Shown here one piece after another: positions 8,388-17,135 of a DNA stretch of 64,000 bases. Both the position numbers and the translations under genes were made by a program. The stretch's first letter is position 1; each line of letters opens with the position of its first letter. The DNA is from Paenibacillus sp. Soil766. Its GTDB lineage: Bacteria; Bacillota; Bacilli; Paenibacillales; NBRC-103111. The notes under the pieces are model-generated. The model did not search any database. It saw only the letters and a list, made by a program, of their open reading frames with translations, and was not told the DNA's origin. The stretch covers positions 25,558 through 89,557 of the forward strand of contig NZ_LMSJ01000058.1 in assembly GCF_001428105.1 (NCBI RefSeq), in the 5' to 3' direction.

Positions 8388-11300
8388 CTAAATAAATAAC
8401 TCCATCTGCTTAACGTCCCCTAATCTTTCCAGAGAAATCGGCGCATGATCACGGAAATAAGCCTGATTAATTTCCTTTTCCTTGGTCATCACCAGCTTGC
8501 TTCCATTCGCTGCCTGTCTGAGCCTACAGCTAAATACAACTGGGAAATAATCCTTGAGGAATTTGCCTTCCGCATGTGCAGTCAGTGCGATGATCTGAAA
8601 GCCAAGCTGCTCTGCGATAAAAAACACAGGACTTAATACATGATCACTCGATGCCTTCCCGAAAGGATTATCCAGAATCACGGTACGATGCCGCTTCATG
8701 TTCGCTTGAATATGCTGGCGTTTCTCGGCGACATAGTTGAGCAAACCTAAGAACAACGTCATATTCTTGCTCCATTTTTCCCCGCCAGACCAATTATTAG
8801 ACTGCTCCCATGAGAAGGAAGCCTTCGTTACGTTATTCTCATTGGTTACTTTACGGCACGAAACTTTCATGACTTTCTCTTGCAGAACAATCTGCAGAAG
8901 CTGCTTGGTATCCAGCCATTTTTCAAGTTCCTTGCGAACCGTTGTTTTGACTTCTTGATCGTTATCATCGCGGTAATGTCCTTTGTCCAGTTCCGTCAAA
9001 ATCCACTCCAGATGCTTACGCAAGTGATCTTTTGCCTCAAGTTCATCCCATTCTGGAATGAGAAAGGAGAAAATAAGCTTCCACTGATCCTCGACTCTAA
9101 CTCTCGTTTTATTCGGAATATCTCGAAGTTCGGATGCAATCAGCTTCAAATGGCCGTGCACATGGATGATGTACTGTTCGAGTTGCTGATTGTGTGTGCG
9201 CATCGTCTCTTCCGCAACATGATTGACGCGTTCAATACGGCTGTGCATTTTATGCTGAAATTGTGTTAGTTCTTGATAGTTGGTCTTGTTTTCAACACCT
9301 TGCTCAGCCATATCTCTCATCTTGACATCCTTGATTTGTTTCCGGCAAAAATCAATAAAATGCAGTCTGGCCTTCTTCACCGTCGACTCTTCTGCTTCCA
9401 GCTCTTTCATCAAGGCGGTTAGCGTCGCCACAGATTTCCGCACCCATTTCATTCTATCATTCGGAAACTCCGCTCTCTGTGCCTGTGAGATAAAGGCTAC
9501 TGGAATGAGTGGATTTTCAAACCCGTGCAAAATCTTGTATTGATTTAAGTATTGGATCACATCTTCAATTTTACCTAATTGCACCTGAATTTGCGCATAT
9601 TGCTGCTGCAAGCCCGATTTCATCTGTTGTAGACGTGTATCCTCACTTTGGACATGTACATCTACTGCGCTCAGCGACTCTGTAAAGGTCAATGGCCCTT
9701 CACCCTCATGTGAACCCCTATACTGTTCAACCAGTAACTTAATCCTAGCTGTCAATTCATTAAATTGCTTGCCTACCCGTACCAGTTCTTCTTTATCGCG
9801 TGTCAACCGTAATTCGTGTTCCTTGAGCTCGAGCATTAGCTGTGACATCTGATCTTCACCCGTCACAGAGAACGGAAGCTCCTCGTTCAAATTCAAGTCC
9901 GCTTGTTCCAAGCGAAGTTTGCTCATCTCTCGTTCGAGCGTTGTTCTGCTAGCCTGGGCATGCTTCAACTCCGTTTCAAGCTGTTGACGTCCTTGTGAAA
10001 CATGATGGAGCTTGAGATGCAAATCTTTTCTTTCTGTTTTCAGCCAATCTAAGCTATGATTCGCTTCTATAGGCTGTACATCTCCTAATTCCATATACAG
10101 ATCTTGGCTTTGAAGACTCGCCTTCTCCGTTCGCAAGGCGTTCATTCTGCCCTTCACGGATTCGCTCTGCAGCTTCGCTTGCTCCATCGAACGTCGCCTG
10201 CCCTCCAGCTTATTTTGCTGGTCGTCAGACTGCTGAGCAAGCTGCTCGATGGCACTGTTCAACGCAACGATTTCTTTACCCAACTCGACATATTTCCGCC
10301 CTTTTTCAATCCATTGCCCAAGCTGAACCATTTCCTCTTTTTGCTTATCCATGACGGCATTATGCTGATGAATCGTCTGCTCGACCTGGCGAATAGATTT
10401 CTGAATGGCATCCTCTTGGCCTTCTAGCTCACGCACAGAATCGCGTGCAAGTCCCACTTGCCTTTCCATTTCTTGTACAATTTCAAGCGGATATGCTGAC
10501 AGGAATCGGCGAAAAGATGCTTGAAGATCAGAGGTACGCTGCAGATCTCTTTCCTTCTCTCTGCGAGCCGACCGAACTTCTTCACCCTTTTGGGAGATCG
10601 TATGCTTCCAGCTGATGAATTCCATATCCTCCGCATTGTCACGCCAATGCTGCGGTTCAACCCAAGCCCTATCCTCCGCGGCTACTGGCGTATCACTATT
10701 GGCTAGCCGTGCCGCTTCCTGTGAAGAGATCACTTGAATCGGGAACTGCATATCTTCCGCGTACTGACGCAGCTTGTTTGTGACTACCCCAACCTCACCT
10801 TCGGTTGTAATTAATGTCACAGACCACAGAGGGTGCGTCATCGCCCGCTCAGTTAATTGCAAACTCTGCAAATATTGAATACCTGTCTCCAATAAGTCGA
10901 ACTGATTTCTCCATTTGTCCACTAAGCCCGCTACATAGACATCCGCGAAAAATGTAGGCTGAGCACTATAATCATCAATATAACGGAAAGCAAGACGCTC
11001 TTTCAGCAAGTAAGCTTCCTTCTCAAGCAGCAGCTTTTCCGTATCCTCATGAAGTCGCTCTTCAATTGAACTCTGCTTCTCATAAACAGAAGAGAGTCTC
11101 CCCCAAGAAGGCTTGTATGAAGCAATTTCTTCAAGCATGGATTGATGCACTTTTCTAAATGATTCGAGCTTATGCTCGGCATTAGCACGCTCCACGAAGG
11201 CGGTCTTGAGGTTATCACTCACGCCTACTAGTTGTCTCTCACTTTCCTCTTTACCGGTTGCCAACTCCTTGTTCTTCTGCACTAGGAGAACATTGCCCTC

Positions 11301-12818
11301 ATCCAACTTCTGATAACGCTGAATCCAATCCGCCATGCTGCCTTCCATGCTCTCGACAGCTGGATTGGCCAAACTATTTGCTCTTAGCTCGTCTCGATCT
11401 TTCTCGCGGGCTTGCACAAGAGATCTGTGTGCAATGAGCTGCTTGTTTAATCCCTCTAGTTCACTTGAAAGCTCATTCAAAATCGTTTCCTCTAGGTTTA
11501 ACCTATTCTGATGAGCTGTTGTTTCCTGACGGAGTTTCTCTTCTTCAGCCTGCCACTCTTGTTCCATCTTGCTGTAAATACTGCGAATTTGCCCGCCATT
11601 CTGGATCCATGCTTTCCGCAAAACATCCTCTTCTTGGGTATGACCGAATTGTTCAAGTTCGCGCTGCACATAGTTCATGCGCTCCTCAGCCGAGGTCCAC
11701 TGCTGCCTGTAATCGGCCAAACGCAACGAATAGTAGCTCTCTCTCGCACTCCGCACGAGCTTTTCTTTGAATTCAACGTCTTCCTCGACCAAACTTAGCT
11801 TTGTTTCCAAAACGGATTGCTCCTGCTTTTGCTTCGCAATATGGAGCGATTCCTTCTTCCGTGCTAATCCCTGCAATTGCTCCTCGCATGCTGACATCAT
11901 CTGATGCCACCCCGAAAGCTTGGCGGTTTCCTCATTCTTCTGTTCATTGACGAGCAACCAATAGGCCTTCGTTTCAGCTTGCGCAGCTAAATAAGCTACC
12001 TGCTTCGTATCCATCGTTGCATAGCGAAGCACATACTGGTCCAATTCAACAAGAATTTTTTTGTTTTCTTCAATTTTTTCTTTTAATTCTTTATATTTTT
12101 TGAAGCTGTCCCTGTGCATCTCGAAATTATTCGCGAACTCGCCTTGTTCATAACCAGCCATTGCATCTTCTACTGTCGGGATCAACAAGCGATCAAACAA
12201 CTGGCCCGTTGTTTTGCATTCATCAAAGAAGCTCTCTACCCCGCCCTCTGAGCTATTAATCTTCGCAATCCGCTCCCACTCTGAAGCGATGATATGATAG
12301 TCGTTTTCTAATATTTTTTTATATTCTTTCATCGTGGATGGCAGCTTCGCATTCATTCTTTTCACCGTCATCCCGTGGTAGTAATCATGAATTTCACCCT
12401 TATCCGCTGCTCGAATATGGCCAGCACTCCCCTTCACAAAAGGAATCCGATCAATCGCATCGGGATCAAGCACTGGATAATCATACACATACCGATACGA
12501 ATCAATCCCTGTTGCTGTCAGAAACAAACTAATGCAGGTCACGACATATCTCCGAGGTCTTTCACTTAATATCCACTCGATCGCGATATGCGCAGGACCA
12601 TTTTCAAGACTTAACGTATCTTTGATTTTACGTCCGGCTAACTCTTCGTGAGGCAGAATGGCTTGCATGGCTGACTGGATGAAAACCGTCTTGCCGCCTC
12701 CATTTTCCAACAGAATCGCGCCGTTATGTCCATCAAAATGAAACAATTCATCGTTGTAGCGCTTATTTCCGTCCTCGTAGACGACATTTGTAAATCGTAT
12801 TCTAGAGATCGCTGGCAT
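8388..12818 (-). CDS. jetC: Wadjet SMC-like ATPase JetC
   Basis: This is a 1476-residue SMC/MukB-type ATPase and the motor of the Wadjet complex, which extrudes DNA loops and recognises small circular plasmids. Walker A is ENGGGKT (Lys43). Long heptad-rich coiled coil fills the middle. The ABC signature NWSGGEKW (Ser1344) is followed by Walker B VILDNPFGKAS (Asp1383) and an ALTAHAEG switch segment. The start is ATG 12818, with GGAGGG eight bases upstream. A longer frame to 12911 would overlap jetB by over 100 bases and lacks a site. It overlaps the end of jetB by 17 bases, so translation is probably coupled. It is the last gene of the operon. Confidence 0.93.
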   Translation of the reverse strand: MPAISRIRFTNVVYEDGNKRYNDELFHFDGHNGAILLENGGGKTVFIQSAMQAILPHEELAGRKIKDTLSLENGPAHIAIEWILSERPRRYVVTCISLFLTATGIDSYRYVYDYPVLDPDAIDRIPFVKGSAGHIRAADKGEIHDYYHGMTVKRMNAKLPSTMKEYKKILENDYHIIASEWERIAKINSSEGGVESFFDECKTTGQLFDRLLIPTVEDAMAGYEQGEFANNFEMHRDSFKKYKELKEKIEENKKILVELDQYVLRYATMDTKQVAYLAAQAETKAYWLLVNEQKNEETAKLSGWHQMMSACEEQLQGLARKKESLHIAKQKQEQSVLETKLSLVEEDVEFKEKLVRSARESYYSLRLADYRQQWTSAEERMNYVQRELEQFGHTQEEDVLRKAWIQNGGQIRSIYSKMEQEWQAEEEKLRQETTAHQNRLNLEETILNELSSELEGLNKQLIAHRSLVQAREKDRDELRANSLANPAVESMEGSMADWIQRYQKLDEGNVLLVQKNKELATGKEESERQLVGVSDNLKTAFVERANAEHKLESFRKVHQSMLEEIASYKPSWGRLSSVYEKQSSIEERLHEDTEKLLLEKEAYLLKERLAFRYIDDYSAQPTFFADVYVAGLVDKWRNQFDLLETGIQYLQSLQLTERAMTHPLWSVTLITTEGEVGVVTNKLRQYAEDMQFPIQVISSQEAARLANSDTPVAAEDRAWVEPQHWRDNAEDMEFISWKHTISQKGEEVRSARREKERDLQRTSDLQASFRRFLSAYPLEIVQEMERQVGLARDSVRELEGQEDAIQKSIRQVEQTIHQHNAVMDKQKEEMVQLGQWIEKGRKYVELGKEIVALNSAIEQLAQQSDDQQNKLEGRRRSMEQAKLQSESVKGRMNALRTEKASLQSQDLYMELGDVQPIEANHSLDWLKTERKDLHLKLHHVSQGRQQLETELKHAQASRTTLEREMSKLRLEQADLNLNEELPFSVTGEDQMSQLMLELKEHELRLTRDKEELVRVGKQFNELTARIKLLVEQYRGSHEGEGPLTFTESLSAVDVHVQSEDTRLQQMKSGLQQQYAQIQVQLGKIEDVIQYLNQYKILHGFENPLIPVAFISQAQRAEFPNDRMKWVRKSVATLTALMKELEAEESTVKKARLHFIDFCRKQIKDVKMRDMAEQGVENKTNYQELTQFQHKMHSRIERVNHVAEETMRTHNQQLEQYIIHVHGHLKLIASELRDIPNKTRVRVEDQWKLIFSFLIPEWDELEAKDHLRKHLEWILTELDKGHYRDDNDQEVKTTVRKELEKWLDTKQLLQIVLQEKVMKVSCRKVTNENNVTKASFSWEQSNNWSGGEKWSKNMTLFLGLLNYVAEKRQHIQANMKRHRTVILDNPFGKASSDHVLSPVFFIAEQLGFQIIALTAHAEGKFLKDYFPVVFSCRLRQAANGSKLVMTKEKEINQAYFRDHAPISLERLGDVKQMELFI

Positions 12819-13563
12819 GTTCGCTTCCCTCCCCCTCAAACGTATGGCTTTGATATAAAAACTCCAAAATACCTCGGTTATACTCGAGTTCCATGAAGTA
12901 TCGCTGCACAACCACTTTGGCCTTTTCGGTCAATGTAATTTCTTGATTGCCAATATCGATCACCAGTTCTTGCGCGATGAGAAACTTGCGGACAGAATCC
13001 ATGAAGCTGACCCGGCTAATCGTATTCCCGCTTTGCTTCGCGGCCGTTTCCTTAATATCGTCCATGGCACTCCATTTTTCGATCAGGGCTGTCCAGTTAT
13101 AGGAGAATTCCTTCTCCATCTCTTTTAATTCCGCTTCTGGATGTGTCTTCAATAGGGAAATACGCTCATTCACAAGCGCCGTCCACTCTTCAATCCCAAT
13201 AAAACTTCTCGTCGGCTCCATCGTTTGGTAACTATCATAGAAGGCACCAATAAGTACGATAATGCTGACATACATCAAATAAAGATCCGCATTCACGGCG
13301 TTCGCCCGCAGATAAGTCCGTTTAATCACTTCGTTATTCATATGAAAAGGCGATAGCCTAGTCTCCGGAATCATATACAGTTGTTCGCCAGCAATAATCG
13401 TTACACAATCGACTTCACGCGCAAATTGATCCACAAGTCCGCGTACCACATCGTCTGCCATGTAGGCTTGAAGCCACTCTTTCCCTACCTCGTTATCACG
13501 CGCGAGCAAGGTGTAAATCCGAAAAGCCTTCATTACCGTTCCATTTTCAAGTCCGATTGTCAT
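12802..13563 (-). CDS. jetB: Wadjet kleisin-accessory protein JetB
   Basis: This 253-residue protein resembles DUF6063/JetB of type II Wadjet. JetB is the KITE-like winged-helix subunit that binds the kleisin JetA in the SMC complex. It starts at ATG 13563 (GGGGAG six bases upstream) and overlaps both jetA and jetC by 17 bases. The C-terminal part (FLIAQELVIDIGNQEITLTEKAK is the region, about residues 192-214) reads like a winged-helix wing followed by a helix, as expected for a KITE fold. The assignment rests mainly on position between jetA and jetC and on size. The type II name is recalled, not searched. Confidence 0.85.
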   Translation of the reverse strand: MTIGLENGTVMKAFRIYTLLARDNEVGKEWLQAYMADDVVRGLVDQFAREVDCVTIIAGEQLYMIPETRLSPFHMNNEVIKRTYLRANAVNADLYLMYVSIIVLIGAFYDSYQTMEPTRSFIGIEEWTALVNERISLLKTHPEAELKEMEKEFSYNWTALIEKWSAMDDIKETAAKQSGNTISRVSFMDSVRKFLIAQELVIDIGNQEITLTEKAKVVVQRYFMELEYNRGILEFLYQSHTFEGEGSEHASDL

Positions 13564-15073
13564 CCTGTTCTCCCCATGTAATTAACATATTCTGTATGCT
13601 AAATCTATCATTAACCTTAATGATGTCCTGTTGTTCAATCACAACCAAACAGCGATTTCCTAGAAGTGCATACATATCTTCCAGCAACGTTCCCTGTTCT
13701 TCATTTTGCTCTGTATCCATATCCACTGCGCGCAAGGGGCTTCTTTGATGCAGATAGATCCAAAAATCATAGAAAGCTCTCTCTGCTAGCAATTTTGCAT
13801 GTTCATGTCCTTCGAATTGTTGGATAAAAACGTTCACTTCAACATGGTCCTGCTCTTCCATCATGTGCAGAAGCAGCTCCATAAGAAGCTTGTACAATTT
13901 TTTCTGTATCGTTTGGTACCGGTATTCCTCGCTGTCTCCACCAATTTCTAGAAACGTATCATCCCGCTCCTGACCGCTGCTGTCTTCCAGCAAATTTTGC
14001 TGAGCCCACACTGTCAAAAGCGACCACATCTTCGACTCTTGCACCGGTAAGAACGGTGCTATCACGCCTTGCATCGTCTCTGGCGGCAGCGGCGTACTGA
14101 AGATAAGAGAAGCAATATCCTGATCGAAATTAAAGGAATCCAGTCCCGTATAATATAAGGATTCTTGTGCTGCGCCCAAGGCATGTGATTTGAGCACCAT
14201 ACTCTGATGAAAAAGAACGGAATGCTCACCATGCACCTTCTCCAGCTCATTGGATATCCGTAAAATTAACTCATAAGGTCGCTGATCTGCCTGTCTAACA
14301 GTCTGTGCCTGAACACGATCCTTGGTCTCTTTGACGAATTGGCGTAATTCTTCGAATTCCTCATTCTCCATGTGCAAGCGCAAATAGATATCTTCTAACA
14401 GACCTTTGTAACGTACGAATGTTTCCTCCGACACTATGTTTCTTTTCAATTCATGCTCTAGCTTAACCATCCGCTCCTGAAGAGCTTCCACATCAATCCG
14501 CATTTCGTTAATTTGGCGCAGCGCACCTTCGAACTCGCCCTTCTCCAATTGCTTACGCAATACCAACTGATGGATGGATAATTGAAATTCCGTATAAAAT
14601 TCTTTGGTCGCAAAAATAAGCTCCAACCCATCTTCGTCGAGCGTGTAGTACTGCGTATTTGTTTTTAAATCAAAGGCATTCGCTTTGAGAATCGATATGT
14701 AAATATGCTCCGTCTGCCCCGATTCCCAGTTCATAAATGTAAAATCCCGTTTCTTCCCTGTCGTCGGGCGAAACAATTGCGTAATCTGCCTAGCCAGATC
14801 CTCAAATCCAGCTTCGTCCAAATCGATGAAGATCCCCGTCACCTTTTGAAGAAACTCCGCTAAGTCTTTGACACCTGCCTTGTTATTTCGCATCAACTTC
14901 TGCTCAAAAAAATAAAGCAGCGTGAGCAGCCCAAGTTCCATAAAGTCGATTGGTTTGTTTTGTCGATCGGTTTGCCGCTTTCTCTGCAGCTCATAAAGCG
15001 GATCAAAAAGCGCTAGCTTGGTCATCCGTTCCCGAAACCCGGAAATCACTTGACCAATTTCTACGTAGTCCAT
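13547..15073 (-). CDS. jetA: Wadjet kleisin-like protein JetA (type II-like)
   Basis: This 508-residue protein has the look of JetA of type II Wadjet (DUF5716): MDYVEIGQVISGFRERM at the start, a central FYTEFQLSIHQLVLRKQLEKG segment about residues 163-183, and a coiled-coil stretch after it. JetA bridges the JetC heads as a kleisin. ATG 15073 is preferred because GGAGG lies eight bases before it. An upstream ATG at 15151 would overlap jetD by 91 bases and has no site. It overlaps the 3' end of jetD by 13 bases and jetB by 17. It does not resemble the DUF3375 JetA of type I. Confidence 0.88.
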   Translation of the reverse strand: MDYVEIGQVISGFRERMTKLALFDPLYELQRKRQTDRQNKPIDFMELGLLTLLYFFEQKLMRNNKAGVKDLAEFLQKVTGIFIDLDEAGFEDLARQITQLFRPTTGKKRDFTFMNWESGQTEHIYISILKANAFDLKTNTQYYTLDEDGLELIFATKEFYTEFQLSIHQLVLRKQLEKGEFEGALRQINEMRIDVEALQERMVKLEHELKRNIVSEETFVRYKGLLEDIYLRLHMENEEFEELRQFVKETKDRVQAQTVRQADQRPYELILRISNELEKVHGEHSVLFHQSMVLKSHALGAAQESLYYTGLDSFNFDQDIASLIFSTPLPPETMQGVIAPFLPVQESKMWSLLTVWAQQNLLEDSSGQERDDTFLEIGGDSEEYRYQTIQKKLYKLLMELLLHMMEEQDHVEVNVFIQQFEGHEHAKLLAERAFYDFWIYLHQRSPLRAVDMDTEQNEEQGTLLEDMYALLGNRCLVVIEQQDIIKVNDRFSIQNMLITWGEQDDNRT

Positions 15074-16107
15074 GCTGTGTGCCTCCAAATCCTGCAAAGC
15101 TCGTGTGATGGAAGTATCTCTTGGGGGAAATAGCCTCCTGATGCTAGACACTGGTTAATTATCTTCCGTTCTTCCTCCGTAAAATGAGAGGTAAAAGTTT
15201 GCAAGGCCTGCTCATGACTACGCTGGTATTCTTTTCCTTTTGCAAATTTTCTGCTCAGACATGCTCTGTAAAAAGGAAAGGCCAATTTAGCTGGTCTACC
15301 AAAAAGTTTAATCACCTGCTCATTAAGTAGATGCCATATGTGAATACCTTTTTTATCGATATCGCCAAAATAATAGAATTCATGCACAGGATCCTTAAGC
15401 GGAAGCTGCATTGACAGCAGCTCAATGCTCTTCGTTATGCGATAGCCTCCACCAAAAATTAGCGTTGCAAAAGGAACATCAGGCAATGCCTGCAGCAACG
15501 CTTGATACGTTGTTTTATTTTCAACAATTAGATGCCTATGGACCTCATTCGTTAAACCATATGGATTCACAGCAAACATTAAGGGGTCATCAACGAGAAG
15601 AATAAGGAACTTGTCCCACAAACCTATTCGGGTCAGCAGCTCTCCTCCCCGCTTCTCTGTTATCCATTTCTCATCTGCAACAAGCTCGAAGCTTCGCTCT
15701 GGTGCCGGTACTGGGGTAGTTGGAAGCATATACTCCTTCAAATAAGTGTCGATCATTGCAATGTAAAGCTTATCTTGCTCCCAAATTTCCGCTCCTAATG
15801 AATAATAGGCATCCAGTTGAATATCAGGATGCAGCAGCATTCTGGCCTGATGGATGTCCTTGTGCGTATCTACTTTTAACCGATTCTTCTGCACGCTATA
15901 TTGATAGGCAAGGGATGGTCGTTTACCCGTTCTCCCCTTGCTCTGAACCATCTGAATGATCTTCTCAGCTTCAAGCTCAAGTACTGACTGAGCGAATTGT
16001 TCGTAAGTACATGGTTGGCCATCGAATAGTGCATATAATTCGTCAATAGAAACTTTAACTTTCTTTAATGATAGTAAGTGCGTACGTATACGCGAATTGA
16101 AATTCAT
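15061..16107 (-). CDS. jetD: Wadjet Toprim nuclease JetD
   Basis: This 348-residue protein is the nuclease of Wadjet that cuts the trapped circular DNA. The arm/N-terminal part carries the family segment PERSFELVADEKWI (about residues 136-149). The C-terminal Toprim fold has the catalytic glutamate in IVENKTT (Glu196) and the metal-binding pair in FGDIDKKG (Asp249, Asp251). All catalytic residues are intact, so the system looks functional. It is the first gene of the operon, with AGGAG nine bases before ATG 16107 and a TATAAT at 16141-16146. The D-A-B-C order fits type II as I recall it. Confidence 0.92.
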   Translation of the reverse strand: MNFNSRIRTHLLSLKKVKVSIDELYALFDGQPCTYEQFAQSVLELEAEKIIQMVQSKGRTGKRPSLAYQYSVQKNRLKVDTHKDIHQARMLLHPDIQLDAYYSLGAEIWEQDKLYIAMIDTYLKEYMLPTTPVPAPERSFELVADEKWITEKRGGELLTRIGLWDKFLILLVDDPLMFAVNPYGLTNEVHRHLIVENKTTYQALLQALPDVPFATLIFGGGYRITKSIELLSMQLPLKDPVHEFYYFGDIDKKGIHIWHLLNEQVIKLFGRPAKLAFPFYRACLSRKFAKGKEYQRSHEQALQTFTSHFTEEERKIINQCLASGGYFPQEILPSHELCRIWRHTAWTT

Positions 16108-16140
16108 GCATTCATGCTCCTAGTAAAGTGAGATGATTCT

Positions 16141-16146
16141 ATTATA
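16141..16146 (-). promoter_or_regulatory. -10 element of the Wadjet operon
   Basis: TATAAT on the minus strand lies about 35 bases before the jetD start codon. No good -35 hexamer is seen at the right distance, so the promoter may be weak or assisted. Confidence 0.5.
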
Positions 16147-16204
16147 TCAGAAATTAACTTCTAAACAGTTTAACGAAGACTACTGAAAATATTACCTTCT
16201 TTTT

Positions 16205-16330
16205 TGCGCGGCAGCGCGACGGGTATTCATCATATTTCACCAGATGGTCTATGTTTCATGGGAAGAAATCGAAAACCTGCACTCAAATGCGTTAATTATT
16301 GCCATAATGGAAACTACTGGTTTCATGGAT
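16205..16330 (+). pseudogene. decayed internal fragment of a second yhbH
   Basis: About 120 bases align almost without gaps to codons about 180-222 of the intact yhbH (17680-17803). Shared words include CATCATATTTCACCAGATG, GAAATCGAAAA and ATTGCCAT. The piece covers the region before and over the vWA MIDAS motif, but a short deletion and substitutions break the frame. It runs directly into the hairpin at 16346. The homology is seen directly. That it came from a second yhbH copy is inference. Confidence 0.8.
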
Positions 16331-16345
16331 GTTTCAGTAGTAACT

Positions 16346-16397
16346 AAAAAGTCTGCTTAATCTCCAGAGTAGCCGTGGGAGATTAAGCAGACTTTTT
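16346..16397 (-). terminator. bidirectional terminator with 20-base perfect arms
   Basis: The arms are AAAAAGTCTGCTTAATCTCC and its exact complement, with a 12-base loop. T runs occur on both strands. It follows the toxin gene at 16415 and is the best copy of the AGTCTGC hairpin family in the window. Confidence 0.85.
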
Positions 16398-16414
16398 ACC
16401 ATTTACCGGGGCAC

Positions 16415-16696
16415 TTACTTCTCGCCAGGAAATAAAAGAGCAACAATGTTGCATACGTCATCTACTTGCTCAATATAGATTCTAAATTTTTTGACCACTA
16501 TACGGGTTATTCCTCTGTATTCACCAAACTCCTCCGTATAGGCCTTGCCAATTATCGGATTCTTCAAGTAATCTTCAACTTCCAAAACAACCTGAGAAAT
16601 GAAATCAAATGTTTCTTCCGGAGTAAACCGTTCACTGCGAAACTGAATTAGCTTTGCCCTAACAGTAGGGAGCCATATGATCGAGCGATTATTCAT
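16415..16696 (-). CDS. RelE/ParE-superfamily toxin
   Basis: This 93-residue protein has the RelE/ParE look: an N-terminal helix pair, then GKAYTEEFGEYRGITRIVVKKFRIYIEQ, in which the YRGITR-VVKKFRIYIE strands match the central sheet (about residues 50-77), and a final IVALLFPGEK strand. Such toxins inhibit translation (RelE) or gyrase (ParE), and I cannot tell which. Its ATG shares one base with the stop codon of the upstream antitoxin (TAATG), the usual coupling in these modules. The AGTCTGC hairpin lies 18 bases downstream. Confidence 0.72.
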   Translation of the reverse strand: MNNRSIIWLPTVRAKLIQFRSERFTPEETFDFISQVVLEVEDYLKNPIIGKAYTEEFGEYRGITRIVVKKFRIYIEQVDDVCNIVALLFPGEK

Positions 16697-16962
16697 TATG
16701 CAAAATCCTTAGGTGACAATGATTTCAAAAGCTCCGTAGTCGACATTCCCTTACCTTGTTTATATTCTTCACGGCTTCCAGTAATCATGTTCTTAAGTTC
16801 TGGATTCGCTGTAACTTCAGAACTAATGGAAAGATGATCTTCCTCTTGAAGAACAACCGTAAATTTTCCTTTTCCAGGAATAAGAAATTGACGAACTGAA
16901 TGCTCACTACTCATATTGATGATAGTGTTCATAAGTTCTTCGGAGCTATTTACTTTTTCCAT
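16696..16962 (-). CDS. antitoxin of the adjacent RelE/ParE-like toxin
   Basis: This 88-residue protein lies directly upstream of the toxin, with a one-base overlap. Its C-terminal tail EEYKQGKGMSTTELLKSL has the EY..GKG.ST shape of Phd/RelB-type antitoxin tails that wrap around the toxin. The start is ATG 16962 with AGGTGGTG six bases upstream. The in-frame GTG at 16974 lies inside that site. The N-terminal part should bind DNA and autoregulate the pair, but no family motif is plain there. Confidence 0.65.
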   Translation of the reverse strand: MEKVNSSEELMNTIINMSSEHSVRQFLIPGKGKFTVVLQEEDHLSISSEVTANPELKNMITGSREEYKQGKGMSTTELLKSLSPKDFA

Positions 16963-17135
16963 TACGATCACCACCTATCCTCTTGTTCATTTATTATAAC
17001 ATTAATTTCTTCACAAAAACATTCACTCACAATTCACCACATATCCCCCGCACACTTGAATATATTTAATAACAAGCTTTATTTCCCTATGTCTGATTAG
17101 CGTCTGCTTATCATAAACGCCAAGGAGGTGTCCCC

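Noticed and set aside
11465..11798. Two overlapping plus-strand frames of 95-101 codons inside jetC
   Set aside because: They are antisense shadows of a long coiled-coil gene, with no start signals.
12819..12911. Longer jetC frame beginning inside jetB
   Set aside because: There is no ribosome site, and the SMC-type N terminus begins at MPAISRIRF after GGAGGG.
15074..15151. Longer jetA frame overlapping jetD by 91 bases
   Set aside because: A perfect GGAGG eight bases before ATG 15073 and the typical protein start MDYVEIG favour the shorter gene.
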